This document shows, piece by piece, positions 1 to 5,837 of a DNA stretch of 5,837 nucleotides (positions are counted from its first letter, which is position 1; the number at the start of each line of letters is the position of its first letter). The stretch comes from Collinsella sp. (GTDB lineage Bacteria; Actinomycetota; Coriobacteriia; Coriobacteriales; Coriobacteriaceae): the NCBI GenBank assembly GCA_019414025.1, contig DXMU01000013.1, positions 1 through 5,837 of the forward strand, in the 5' to 3' direction. A model generated the notes under the pieces. The model was not told the origin of the DNA, made no database searches, and saw only the letters and a list, made by a program, of their open reading frames with translations. The position numbers and the translations under genes were made by a program.

Positions 1-33
1 GTATAAAGACCGCCCTCCAGGTCGTTTCAAACT

Positions 34-70
34 AAAAGGCCCCGAGCAGTTCAATAAGCTGCTCGGGGCC
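34..70 (-). terminator. Rho-independent terminator of the penicillin-binding protein gene
   Basis: A perfect 12-bp inverted repeat (GGCCCCGAGCAG at 38-49, CTGCTCGGGGCC at 59-70) encloses a 9-base loop. Read on the minus strand it is followed by TTTT and then AGTTT (37 down to 29), the classic intrinsic terminator form. It begins 25 bases past the stop codon of the minus-strand gene. On the plus strand the stem is followed by TTGTT, a poorer T-run, so it might also stop a convergent gene entering from the left, but no such gene can be identified in the 33 bases available. Confidence 0.9.
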
Positions 71-94
71 TTGTTGGCTTTAGTCGCGTACTTC

Positions 95-2281
95 TTAGCC
101 GACCGTATCGTCAGGCGTGGGCGAGGGGTCTGGAGTGGGCGTAGGCGTAGGCGTGCCGCCATCGCCGCCGGTCGAACCACCAGTGGAGCCGCCCGTCGAG
201 CCACCGGTCGTACCGGTGCCGCCGGTGGTGTCGCCGCCTGTGGTCTCGGTGGTCGTGGTCGTCGTGGTAGTCGTTGTGGTGGTTTCCTCTTCCTCTTCGT
301 CCTCGTCCTCGTTCTCCGACTTCTTGGTGTTGTTGGTGCCGTAGAACTTCCAGACGCTGTTGTTCTTGTAGGTGGGCGCCGTTCCGGTCGCAAACTCCTC
401 GCGCTCGGTACCGGTCAGAACGGTGTTCATAAACCGCTTAAAGACAGGCAGGTTGGTGCTGTCGCCCAGCAGGTCCGTGCCGTACTTTTGGATGGGGATC
501 TCGCCCGCGGAATAGCCGGTCCACAGGGCGCATGCCAGCTGCGGGGTATAGCCGCAGAACCACAGGTTGGTGGTGTTGTCGGTGGTGCCCGTCTTGCCGG
601 CATAGGGCTGGTTGACACTCAGGGCGCCGGCAGCACCCGTACCGCTGCCCTTCATGACGCCGGACAGAACATCGGTGACCGCGGCGGCCTCGCCCTCGGT
701 AAGCACCTGTGAGGGATTGTCGGTGTGCTGGTACAGCACCGAACCGGTACGAGAGTCAATCTCGGTGATGGCGATCGGCTGGCGATAGTAGCCGCCGTTG
801 GCAAACGTCGCGTAGGCGGCGGCCATCTCGAGCGGCGAGATCGAGCCGGTGCCGAGGGTCATGACGGGAACGTCCTCGATGTTGTCCTTGGCGGGGTCGA
901 TGCCGAGCTTTTTGACGAGCGAGATGATCTTGCTGTTGCCGACGGCTTCCGCCACCTGGATGTAGCCGGTGTTGGAGGAGTATGCCGTCGCCTGCTTAAG
1001 CGTGATGGTGCCGTAGCTTTGATTGGCGTAGTTTTGTACCTCGGTTGTGGTGCCCTTGGCCTTGAGCGGCGAGTTGCAGTTGAGGGTGACGTTGGGGTTC
1101 ATGCCGTTTTGGATGGCAGTTGCCAGCGTAAAGGCCTTAAAGGTGGAGCCGACGGGACGCTTGGCCGTGGCATGGTTTACGTGGTTCTCGTCGGCGTTGT
1201 AGTCGTAGCCGCCCACCATGCACTTGATGTAGCCGGTCTTGGGGTCGACGACGACCATGCCCATGTCCAGGCCGTCAAGCGAGAGCGTGTCGAGCTGCTC
1301 GCGGACGGCATTCTCTGCCACCTGCTGCATCGTGGGGTCGATGGTGGTCTTGACGGTCAGGCCGCCCTTAAAGAGCACGTCGGTCGAGAACTCCTGCTCC
1401 AGCAGCTGCTTGACGTAGGAGACAAAGTAGGGCTGCGAGTATACGTCGACGCCGCTGCCCGAGATTTCGGTCACGTTGAGGGTGATGGGCTCGGCCTGTG
1501 CGGCATCGTGCTCCTCCTGGGTGATGTGGCCCAGGCGCAACATGTTGTCAAGGACCTTGTTGCGGCGGGACAGTGCCAGATCGGGATTGACCGTGGGGTC
1601 GTACTGCGAAGGCGAGTTGGGAAGGCCGATGAGTAGCGCGGCCTCGCTCAGGGTGAGGTCGGCGGCGCTCTTGGACAGATAGGTCTCGGCTGCGGCCTCG
1701 ATGCCGTAGGCGCCGTGGCCGTAATAGATGGTGTTGAGGTACATCATGAGGATCTCGTCTTTGGAGTACATGTCCTCCATCTTGATGGCGATGTAGGCCT
1801 CGCGCACCTTACGCTCGATGGTCGAGTCGAACTGCTCCTCCTGCAGGATGGTGTTGCGCACAAGCTGCTGGGTGATAGTCGAGGCGCCTTCGTGCCCGCC
1901 GCCGAGGGTTGCCACCGCAGCACGCGCGATACCCCACAGGTCGATACCGCCGTGCTCGTAGAAGCGCTCGTCCTCGACGTCAACGGTGCCCTGCAGCACG
2001 TAGGGGGAGACCTCGTCCTTGGTGATGGATTTGCGGTTTTGCGTGTAGAAGCTCGCGATCTTGTTGCCGTTGCAGTCGACGATCTCGGTGGGCTCGCTCA
2101 CCAGATACGCGTTGGCGTCGGTGTAGTCGGGCAGATCGGACAGCCAGCGGTTGACGTTGCCGACCATGCCGATGCCAAACGCCACGCCCGCAATCAGCAG
2201 AAAGCCCAAAAACGAGAGCAGGATTATGGGCAGGGCGTGCGTCTTTGAACGGCTGTGTCCCTGTCGTTGGCGAGGACCCAT
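95..2281 (-). CDS. Bifunctional class A penicillin-binding protein (PBP1A/PonA-like)
   Basis: This 728-aa membrane-anchored enzyme polymerises lipid II into glycan strands (GT51 domain) and cross-links the stem peptides (transpeptidase domain) on the outer face of the membrane. A basic cytoplasmic N-terminus (R4, R6, R11, K13) precedes one membrane helix at about residues 17-41. The GT51 motifs are EDERFYEHGG (103-112, E103 the probable catalytic acid), GASTITQQL (132-140), RKVREAYIAIKME (157-169) and YLNTIYYGHGAYGIEAA (181-197). The transpeptidase motifs are STFK (S379 nucleophile, K382), SSN (435-437) and KTGTT (563-567). Residues from about 656 to the end form a low-complexity tail. The open frame runs 41 codons further upstream to 2404, but GGAGGT six bases before the ATG at 2281 and the normal basic-plus-TM start beyond it decide for 2281. 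The gene stands alone, divergent from the U32 gene, with its own terminator. The family is certain; the exact paralogue name is not. Confidence 0.95.
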   Translation of the reverse strand: MGPRQRQGHSRSKTHALPIILLSFLGFLLIAGVAFGIGMVGNVNRWLSDLPDYTDANAYLVSEPTEIVDCNGNKIASFYTQNRKSITKDEVSPYVLQGTVDVEDERFYEHGGIDLWGIARAAVATLGGGHEGASTITQQLVRNTILQEEQFDSTIERKVREAYIAIKMEDMYSKDEILMMYLNTIYYGHGAYGIEAAAETYLSKSAADLTLSEAALLIGLPNSPSQYDPTVNPDLALSRRNKVLDNMLRLGHITQEEHDAAQAEPITLNVTEISGSGVDVYSQPYFVSYVKQLLEQEFSTDVLFKGGLTVKTTIDPTMQQVAENAVREQLDTLSLDGLDMGMVVVDPKTGYIKCMVGGYDYNADENHVNHATAKRPVGSTFKAFTLATAIQNGMNPNVTLNCNSPLKAKGTTTEVQNYANQSYGTITLKQATAYSSNTGYIQVAEAVGNSKIISLVKKLGIDPAKDNIEDVPVMTLGTGSISPLEMAAAYATFANGGYYRQPIAITEIDSRTGSVLYQHTDNPSQVLTEGEAAAVTDVLSGVMKGSGTGAAGALSVNQPYAGKTGTTDNTTNLWFCGYTPQLACALWTGYSAGEIPIQKYGTDLLGDSTNLPVFKRFMNTVLTGTEREEFATGTAPTYKNNSVWKFYGTNNTKKSENEDEDEEEEETTTTTTTTTTTTETTGGDTTGGTGTTGGSTGGSTGGSTGGDGGTPTPTPTPDPSPTPDDTVG
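113..316 (-). repeat. Low-complexity coding repeat: acidic, poly-Thr, Gly-Gly-Ser-Thr and Pro-Thr tail of the penicillin-binding protein
   Basis: The segment encodes four successive biased blocks. Residues 656-666 (284-316) are almost all Glu/Asp. Residues 667-678 (248-283) are twelve consecutive Thr. Residues 681-709 (155-241) are Gly/Thr/Ser rich, with three tandem GGST units of 12 bases. Residues 710-723 (113-154) alternate Pro with Thr, Asp or Ser. The Thr run uses four codons (six ACC, four ACG, one ACT, one ACA) and the Glu run alternates GAA and GAG, so this is not a pure trinucleotide microsatellite. Related Gram-positive and mycobacterial class A enzymes also carry disordered Pro/Thr/Ser/Gly tails. 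Here it presumably lies outside the membrane in the wall. Confidence 0.9.
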
Positions 2282-2287
2282 ATATTG

Positions 2288-2293
2288 ACCTCC
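2288..2293 (-). promoter_or_regulatory. Ribosome binding site of the penicillin-binding protein gene
   Basis: GGAGGT on the minus strand lies six bases before the ATG at 2281. It is the reason for choosing that start over the upstream in-frame ATG at 2404, which would add 41 residues lacking any conserved character in front of the membrane helix. Confidence 0.85.
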
Positions 2294-2429
2294 AGGTATG
2301 TCGTGCCGGACGGTGGATGTGCCGTCGGGGCAGGATGGACATAAGTTATTACACGATAAACCAAACGGGGCGCGCGAGGCCTCGTGTATGCTGGAAGACG
2401 GCATTTTTCAGAGTGAATGCATACCTTGG

Positions 2430-2436
2430 TAAGGAG
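2430..2436 (+). promoter_or_regulatory. Ribosome binding site of the U32-family gene
   Basis: TAAGGAG sits seven bases before the ATG at 2444. The in-frame ATG at 2417 lies upstream of this site and has no comparable Shine-Dalgarno sequence of its own, so the start at 2444 is preferred. Confidence 0.85.
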
Positions 2437-2443
2437 TTTGTCG

Positions 2444-4402
2444 ATGGCGATTCGGGCGATGGGGCCGAGCGGACAATGCGAGACTGGATTGGATGTCGTC
2501 AGTGCGGCGCTGCCCGAGCTGCTGGCGCCGGCGGGCGGACTCGACCAGATGCTTGCGGCTATCGCCGCGGGTACCGATGCCATCTATGCGGGGTTGGGCG
2601 GCTTTAACGCCCGTGTGAGCGCCCACGGCTTTACGGATGACGAGTTTGCGCGCGGCTGCGCCGTGGCGCATGCCCATGGCGTGCGTGTGTACGTGACGCT
2701 CAACGTGTTCGTGTTTGACGATGAGTTGTCCGACGCGGTGGCGTTGGGAGCTCATGCACTGGAGCTGGGCGCCGATGCTCTGATTGTGGCCGATGCCGGG
2801 TTGGCCTGCGCGCTGAGCGCGGCGATTCCCGGGGTCGAGATTCACCTGTCTACGCAGGCGGGCGTTCATAGCGAAGGCGCCGTGCGGCTTGCCGCCGATG
2901 AGTTGGGGGTCGAGCGCGTGACGACGGCGCGCGAGCTGACGGTCGACGAGATTGCGGCGCTCTGTGCCACGGGCGTGCCCATCGAGGTATTCTGCCACGG
3001 TGCGATTTGCATCGGCTATTCGGGGGCGTGCGAGTTCTCGGCCCTGCGGCGTGGACGATCGGCGATGCGCGGCGACTGCACACAGCCGTGCCGTCTGGCG
3101 TACGACCTAGTGGACGAGGCGGGACAGAGCGTTGTCGCCGTTGAGGGGGATCGTCTGCTGTGTCCGCATGACTATCTGGGTATTGCGCATCTGCCCGAGC
3201 TTGTAGATGCCGGCGTGGCGTCGCTCAAGATCGAGGGGCGCATGAAGAACCCCGATTACGTATTCAACGTGGTGCGGGTTTGGCGCCGGGCGCTCGATAT
3301 GCTGCGCGACGGCGCGTGGGACCCCGGTGCCGTGGAAGAGCTTGAGCGCGAGCTGGGAAGGTCGTTTAACCGTGGGTTTACCGATGCGTACCTGCGAGGG
3401 CGTTCGGGTGCCGAGCTGATGAGCTTTGAGCGTGCAATTAACCAGGGCGTGCGCGTGGGGCGCTTGGTCGCTGTGGGCCACGAAGAGGTGACCGTTGAGC
3501 TCGATGCCGCCGTGGCGGCGGGTGACACGCTCGAGATTCGGTTCTATCCGGGCGTCGACGCGCGCCCCGATGTGCCCAAGCGCTGGCCGCAGGTGCCCTG
3601 CCCGGTGGATGCCGCAGCGGGGAAGCGCGTCGTCGTGCATTGCAAGCGTAAGGTGGACGCGGGCTGCGAGGTATACCTGATTCGCAGCGCCGGCGTGTTG
3701 GATCAGACAGCGGCGGTGTTGGAGCGCATGCGGGCCGAGGCGGATGCGATTGCACCCGTTGCGCGCGCCGTTGAGGTGCTGCCCTTTGAGGACGTTGCGG
3801 TGGATGGCGGTGCGTCGACGGAGTTGGCGGAGCGCGCGGTTCCCGCTCACATGGTTTTTGCTTGGCAGCTGATGGATGCCGATCCGCGCGGAGAACGCGA
3901 TTTATCCGACGCCGTTGTGGTGCTGGACGAGGTGTGCCGCACGGGTGACGTTGATCGGACCCGCTCACTTATGCAGCGTGCCGGGCGCGTCGTCTGCCGC
4001 AACCTGGGACAGGTGGTGATCGCTCGCGAGCTGGGCATGACGTTTGACGTGGCGGCGCCGGTGTTCTGCGCGAATCGGGTCACGCTTACCTGGCTGCGCG
4101 GACTCGGGGCGGGGCGGGTGTACTTGTCGGCCGAGTTGCTCGGCAATGATGCGGAGCGTGTTGCCGAGCTTGCCGCTTGTCCCGGTGTCTTGGGGCCTGT
4201 CGATGCCGACCGTCCCGAGCTCATGGTGTGCGAGCACTGCTTGCTGACTGCCGAGGGCGCCTGCGCCACGGATGCAACGGGGCAGGTCCGTTGCCGTGAC
4301 TGCTCGCGCCGTCAGCAGGCGCGCTTTTTGGTCGAACGTGACGGCACGCGTTTGCCGGTCGTTATCGACGCGTGCGGCAGGACGAGGATTTTCCTGTCGT
4401 AG
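2444..4402 (+). CDS. U32-family protein, RlhA-like (probable RNA hydroxylation protein; often labelled U32 peptidase/collagenase)
   Basis: The product is 652 aa, soluble, with no signal peptide. After about 23 divergent residues comes the family start PELLAPAGGLDQMLAAI (24-40). The U32 signature matches at 181-199: E181, F183, G186, C189, G194, C196, S199, followed by DCTQPCR with C212 and C216. In TrhP, RlhA and UbiU/UbiV relatives such cysteines bind a 4Fe-4S cluster. Further family blocks are SLKIEGRMKNPDYV (260-273) and SFNRGFTDAYLRG (307-319). The middle (about 335-415) looks like the accessory domain of long U32 proteins. The C-terminus has a second cysteine group: C596, C599, C607, C617, C620, C644. 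E. coli RlhA, needed for 5-hydroxycytidine in 23S rRNA, has nearly the same length, so an RNA-modifying role is inferred; a tRNA-modifying (TrhP-like) role or peptidase activity is not excluded. The family call is very sure, the substrate is not. The start follows the strong ribosome binding site. tyrS follows on the same strand after 97 bases. Confidence 0.88.
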   Translation: MAIRAMGPSGQCETGLDVVSAALPELLAPAGGLDQMLAAIAAGTDAIYAGLGGFNARVSAHGFTDDEFARGCAVAHAHGVRVYVTLNVFVFDDELSDAVALGAHALELGADALIVADAGLACALSAAIPGVEIHLSTQAGVHSEGAVRLAADELGVERVTTARELTVDEIAALCATGVPIEVFCHGAICIGYSGACEFSALRRGRSAMRGDCTQPCRLAYDLVDEAGQSVVAVEGDRLLCPHDYLGIAHLPELVDAGVASLKIEGRMKNPDYVFNVVRVWRRALDMLRDGAWDPGAVEELERELGRSFNRGFTDAYLRGRSGAELMSFERAINQGVRVGRLVAVGHEEVTVELDAAVAAGDTLEIRFYPGVDARPDVPKRWPQVPCPVDAAAGKRVVVHCKRKVDAGCEVYLIRSAGVLDQTAAVLERMRAEADAIAPVARAVEVLPFEDVAVDGGASTELAERAVPAHMVFAWQLMDADPRGERDLSDAVVVLDEVCRTGDVDRTRSLMQRAGRVVCRNLGQVVIARELGMTFDVAAPVFCANRVTLTWLRGLGAGRVYLSAELLGNDAERVAELAACPGVLGPVDADRPELMVCEHCLLTAEGACATDATGQVRCRDCSRRQQARFLVERDGTRLPVVIDACGRTRIFLS

Positions 4403-4499
4403 GTGCCGCGTCGCGCTGTTTTGGTTATTATTAGTGGGTTTATGAACTTCCAGCACCGCCGTATCCGGTGAGGGTGCTATAGCAAAAGGAGGATACCCA
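4403..4499 (+). promoter_or_regulatory. tyrS upstream region: possible promoter, leader hairpin and ribosome binding site
   Basis: The gap begins GC-rich and then has an AT-rich stretch (4418-4434) containing TATTAT (4426-4431), five of six matches to a -10 box; no good -35 is seen at 17 bases. An inverted repeat AGCACC/GGTGCT (4452-4457 and 4473-4478) could form a 6-bp hairpin with a 15-base loop in the leader, and CACC/GGTG (4454-4457 and 4467-4470) offers an alternative pairing. The ribosome binding site AAAGGAGG (4485-4492) is near-perfect, seven bases before the ATG, and lies outside the hairpin. No terminator is visible, so tyrS may also be read from the U32 gene. The ribosome binding site is certain; the promoter is weakly supported. 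Confidence 0.45.
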
Positions 4500-5711
4500 A
4501 TGCTGTCTGTTGACGAGCAAATGCGTATCATCACCTCGGGTGCAGCGCAGATCGTCCCCGAGGCCGACCTTCGCAAGAAGCTTGAGAAGGGCGAGCCCCT
4601 CAACATCAAGCTCGGCGTCGATCCCACCAGCCCCGACCTGCACCTGGGCCATGCCGTGCCCCTGCGCAAGATGCGTCAGTTCCAGGACCTGGGCCACAAC
4701 GTCACCCTTATCATCGGCAACGGCACTGCGCTGATCGGCGACCCCTCGGGCAAGAACTCCACCCGCCCGCAGCTTTCGCAGGAGCAGATCGAGGCCAACG
4801 CCGAGACCTACGTGAGCCAGGCCATGAAGATCCTGGACCCCGAGAAGACCACCATCGTGCACAACGGCGACTGGATCCTTTCGATGGACCTGGCCGGCCT
4901 GCTGCAGGTGTGCTCCAAGTTCACCGTCGCCCGCATCCTTGAGCGCGACGACTTTACCAAGCGCTACCAGTCCCAGACGCCGATTGCCCTGCACGAGTTT
5001 CTGTACCCCGTGATGCAGGCCTTCGACTCCGTTCAGATCAAGGCCGACGTCGAGATGGGCGGCACCGACCAGCTCTTCAACCTGCTCGCCGGCCGCGAGC
5101 TCATGGAGAAGATGGGCATGGAGCCGCAGATCGCGCTTACCATGCCGCTGCTCGAGGGCACCGACGGCGTGCGCAAGATGTCCAAGTCCTATGGCAACTA
5201 CATCGGCCTGACCGACGCTCCCAAGGATATGTTCGGCAAGACCATGTCCATCCCCGACGAGATGATCGGCAAGTACTATCGTCTGGCCAGCTCGCTCGCC
5301 CCGGCCGAGGTCGACAAGATCGATGCCGCCCTGGCCGATGGCTCCGCCGACCCCTACGAGCTCAAGCGCGCTCTAGGCCGCGACCTGTGCGACACCTACC
5401 ACGGTGCTGGCGCCGGCGACGAGGCTCAGGCCGAGTTCGACCGTGTGTTCAAGGAGGGCCAGCTTGCCGACTTCCCCGAGAAGCACGTTGAGCTGACCGT
5501 CAACGACGAGGGCCAGATTTACCTCGCTGGCCTGCTCAAGGACCTGGGCCTTTCGGCCAGCGCCGGTCAGGCCCGCCGCGACATCGACGGCGGCGGCGTC
5601 AAGATCAACGGCAAGGCTGTGGCTTCCAAGAGCTACAACATCGATCCGAGCGCCCTCAAGCTGGGCGACACCCTCTCCGTGGGCAAGCGCAAGGGCTTCA
5701 AGTTGGTCTAG
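4500..5711 (+). CDS. tyrS: Tyrosyl-tRNA synthetase, KMSKS type
   Basis: This 403-aa cytoplasmic class I synthetase activates tyrosine with ATP and charges tRNA-Tyr. The Rossmann catalytic domain has the HIGH-type motif HLGH (48-51) within KLGVDPTSPDLHLGH, then GNGTALIGDPSGK (73-85). The tyrosine-recognition set Y169, Q173 and D176 falls in LYPVMQAFD, followed by GGTDQLFN (187-194). The signature loop is KMSKS (226-230), which places it in the KMSKS clade of about 400 aa rather than the E. coli/Bacillus TyrS clade with KFGKT. The C-terminus (about 338-403, with LLKDLGLSASAGQARRDI) is an S4 RNA-binding domain that contacts the tRNA. All key residues are present and the length is normal, so it should be active. 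AAAGGAGG seven bases upstream fixes the start. The codons are strongly biased to C/G-ending forms such as AAG, GAC, ATC and CTG, as in highly expressed genes, more than in the preceding gene. Confidence 0.98.
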   Translation: MLSVDEQMRIITSGAAQIVPEADLRKKLEKGEPLNIKLGVDPTSPDLHLGHAVPLRKMRQFQDLGHNVTLIIGNGTALIGDPSGKNSTRPQLSQEQIEANAETYVSQAMKILDPEKTTIVHNGDWILSMDLAGLLQVCSKFTVARILERDDFTKRYQSQTPIALHEFLYPVMQAFDSVQIKADVEMGGTDQLFNLLAGRELMEKMGMEPQIALTMPLLEGTDGVRKMSKSYGNYIGLTDAPKDMFGKTMSIPDEMIGKYYRLASSLAPAEVDKIDAALADGSADPYELKRALGRDLCDTYHGAGAGDEAQAEFDRVFKEGQLADFPEKHVELTVNDEGQIYLAGLLKDLGLSASAGQARRDIDGGGVKINGKAVASKSYNIDPSALKLGDTLSVGKRKGFKLV

Positions 5712-5715
5712 TAAG

Positions 5716-5727
5716 TAGGTTAACCTA
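5716..5727. repeat. 12-bp perfect palindrome just after tyrS
   Basis: TAGGTTAACCTA reads the same on both strands and begins five bases after the tyrS stop codon, before the terminator. It has no loop, so it would not make a useful RNA hairpin; a dimeric DNA-binding protein site is possible. The half-sites resemble those of DtxR/IdeR iron boxes but are fused without the usual extra spacing. Chance occurrence is also plausible. Confidence 0.4.
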
Positions 5728-5740
5728 ACATGTGCAATAG

Positions 5741-5776
5741 GGCCGCAGCCGGAACGATTCCGACTGCGGCCTTTTT
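5741..5776 (+). terminator. Rho-independent terminator of tyrS
   Basis: GGCCGCAG (5741-5748) pairs with CTGCGGCC (5764-5771). After one C-A mismatch, CGGAA (5750-5754) pairs with TTCCG (5758-5762), closing a three-base loop. The stem is followed at once by TTTTT (5772-5776). It starts 29 bases after the tyrS stop codon and is a textbook intrinsic terminator for the plus strand; the minus-strand side lacks a T-run. Confidence 0.93.
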
Positions 5777-5837
5777 GGCACTTGGGGACGTTCCTTTTAA
5801 TATGAGCAGGACATTGTCAAGAGGCAAAATCGGGCCT
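5777..5837. other. Non-coding right edge with a REP-like motif
   Basis: No ribosome binding site plus start codon pair or convincing open frame is seen in these 61 bases. The motif CTTGGGGACGTTCCTTTT (5781-5798) has a short imperfect hairpin (GGA/TCC around CGT, extended by G-T pairs). It resembles GGGGAC-type repeats that I recall in intergenic regions of Coriobacteriia, which would be REP-like elements moved by RAYT-type transposases. That resemblance is memory-based and unverified; only one copy is in the window. Confidence 0.3.

Larger units (their letters stand above)
2282..2443. promoter_or_regulatory. Divergent intergenic region, presumed promoters for both flanking genes
   Basis: These 162 bases separate two head-to-head genes and must hold or overlap both promoters. 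An AT-rich island at 2341-2365 stands out from the GC-rich surroundings. On the plus strand, TGGACA (2336-2341) resembles a -35 box but has no good -10 at normal spacing, and TATGCT (2387-2392) resembles a -10 but lacks a good -35. On the minus strand no convincing pair was found. Inverted repeats present are TACACGA/TCGTGTA (2350-2356 and 2382-2388), the 10-bp palindrome CGAGGCCTCG (2375-2384) and GTATGC/GCATAC (2386-2391 and 2419-2424). That promoters lie here follows from gene orientation; the exact boxes are not assigned. Confidence 0.6.

Noticed and set aside
8..23. Small hairpin GACC/GGTC at the left edge as a second terminator
   Set aside because: Only four base pairs with an eight-base loop, too weak next to the strong 12-bp terminator at 38-70.
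71..712. 213-codon plus-strand open frame rich in Arg and Gly
   Set aside because: It is the antisense reading of the low-complexity penicillin-binding protein tail and end of the transpeptidase domain, and it starts at the edge of the terminator.
725..1636. 303-codon open frame on the plus strand, antisense to the penicillin-binding protein gene
   Set aside because: It lies wholly within the transpeptidase coding region on the opposite strand, has no ribosome binding site or recognisable domain, and long antisense frames are expected in GC-rich genes.
1715..2248. 177-codon plus-strand open frame opposite the GT51 domain
   Set aside because: Its composition (Val, Asp, Gly and His rich) is that of a reverse-strand shadow, and the minus-strand reading carries all the glycosyltransferase motifs.
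2282..2404. N-terminal extension of the penicillin-binding protein from the ATG at 2404
   Set aside because: It has no good ribosome binding site, would run across the presumed promoter region, and places 41 non-family residues before the usual basic-plus-membrane start.
3107..3850. 247-codon minus-strand open frame inside the U32 gene
   Set aside because: The plus-strand frame has clear U32 family motifs throughout this stretch; the minus frame has none and no ribosome binding site.
4403..4499. T-box riboswitch before tyrS
   Set aside because: The gap is only 97 bases, lacks the conserved T-box sequence and has no terminator/antiterminator pair.

Overview
The window is GC-rich bacterial chromosome with strong GGAGG-type ribosome binding sites. 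It carries three intact housekeeping-type genes and no phage, transposase, CRISPR array or RNA gene that I can see. The Gram-positive style class A penicillin-binding protein, the KMSKS-type tyrosyl-tRNA synthetase and the codon use suggest a high-GC anaerobic actinobacterium, most likely a Coriobacteriia member such as Collinsella. That placement is inference from recall and was not tested by any search.

Layout from left to right. Positions 1-33 hold no recognisable gene. A strong hairpin terminator (38-70, with its T-run on the minus strand) ends a minus-strand gene for a bifunctional class A penicillin-binding protein (95-2281). That protein has an unusual acidic / poly-Thr / Gly-Ser-Thr / Pro-Thr tail. 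A 162-bp divergent intergenic region (2282-2443) should hold the promoters of this gene and of a plus-strand U32-family gene (2444-4402). The U32 protein is 652 aa, with a conserved cysteine signature and a second cysteine cluster at its end. Its layout resembles RlhA-type RNA hydroxylation proteins more than a true protease. After a 97-bp gap comes tyrS (4500-5711), a type-2 tyrosyl-tRNA synthetase with a C-terminal S4 domain, closed by a strong rho-independent terminator (5741-5776). The last 61 bases hold no gene but include a motif that looks like a dispersed REP-type repeat.

The left gene builds the cell wall by glycan polymerisation and peptide cross-linking. The two right-hand genes both serve translation if the U32 protein modifies RNA: one would modify rRNA or tRNA and the other charges tRNA-Tyr. 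No clear terminator lies between the U32 gene and tyrS, so read-through is possible, although tyrS also has its own AT-rich promoter-like stretch and much stronger codon bias.

Both the penicillin-binding protein and the U32 gene have longer open frames than the starts chosen here. In each case a canonical Shine-Dalgarno sequence 6-7 bases upstream fixes the internal ATG. I did not find a convincing undescribed system. The most unusual items are the penicillin-binding protein tail, the U32 cysteine clusters, a 12-bp palindrome just after tyrS and the REP-like right edge.
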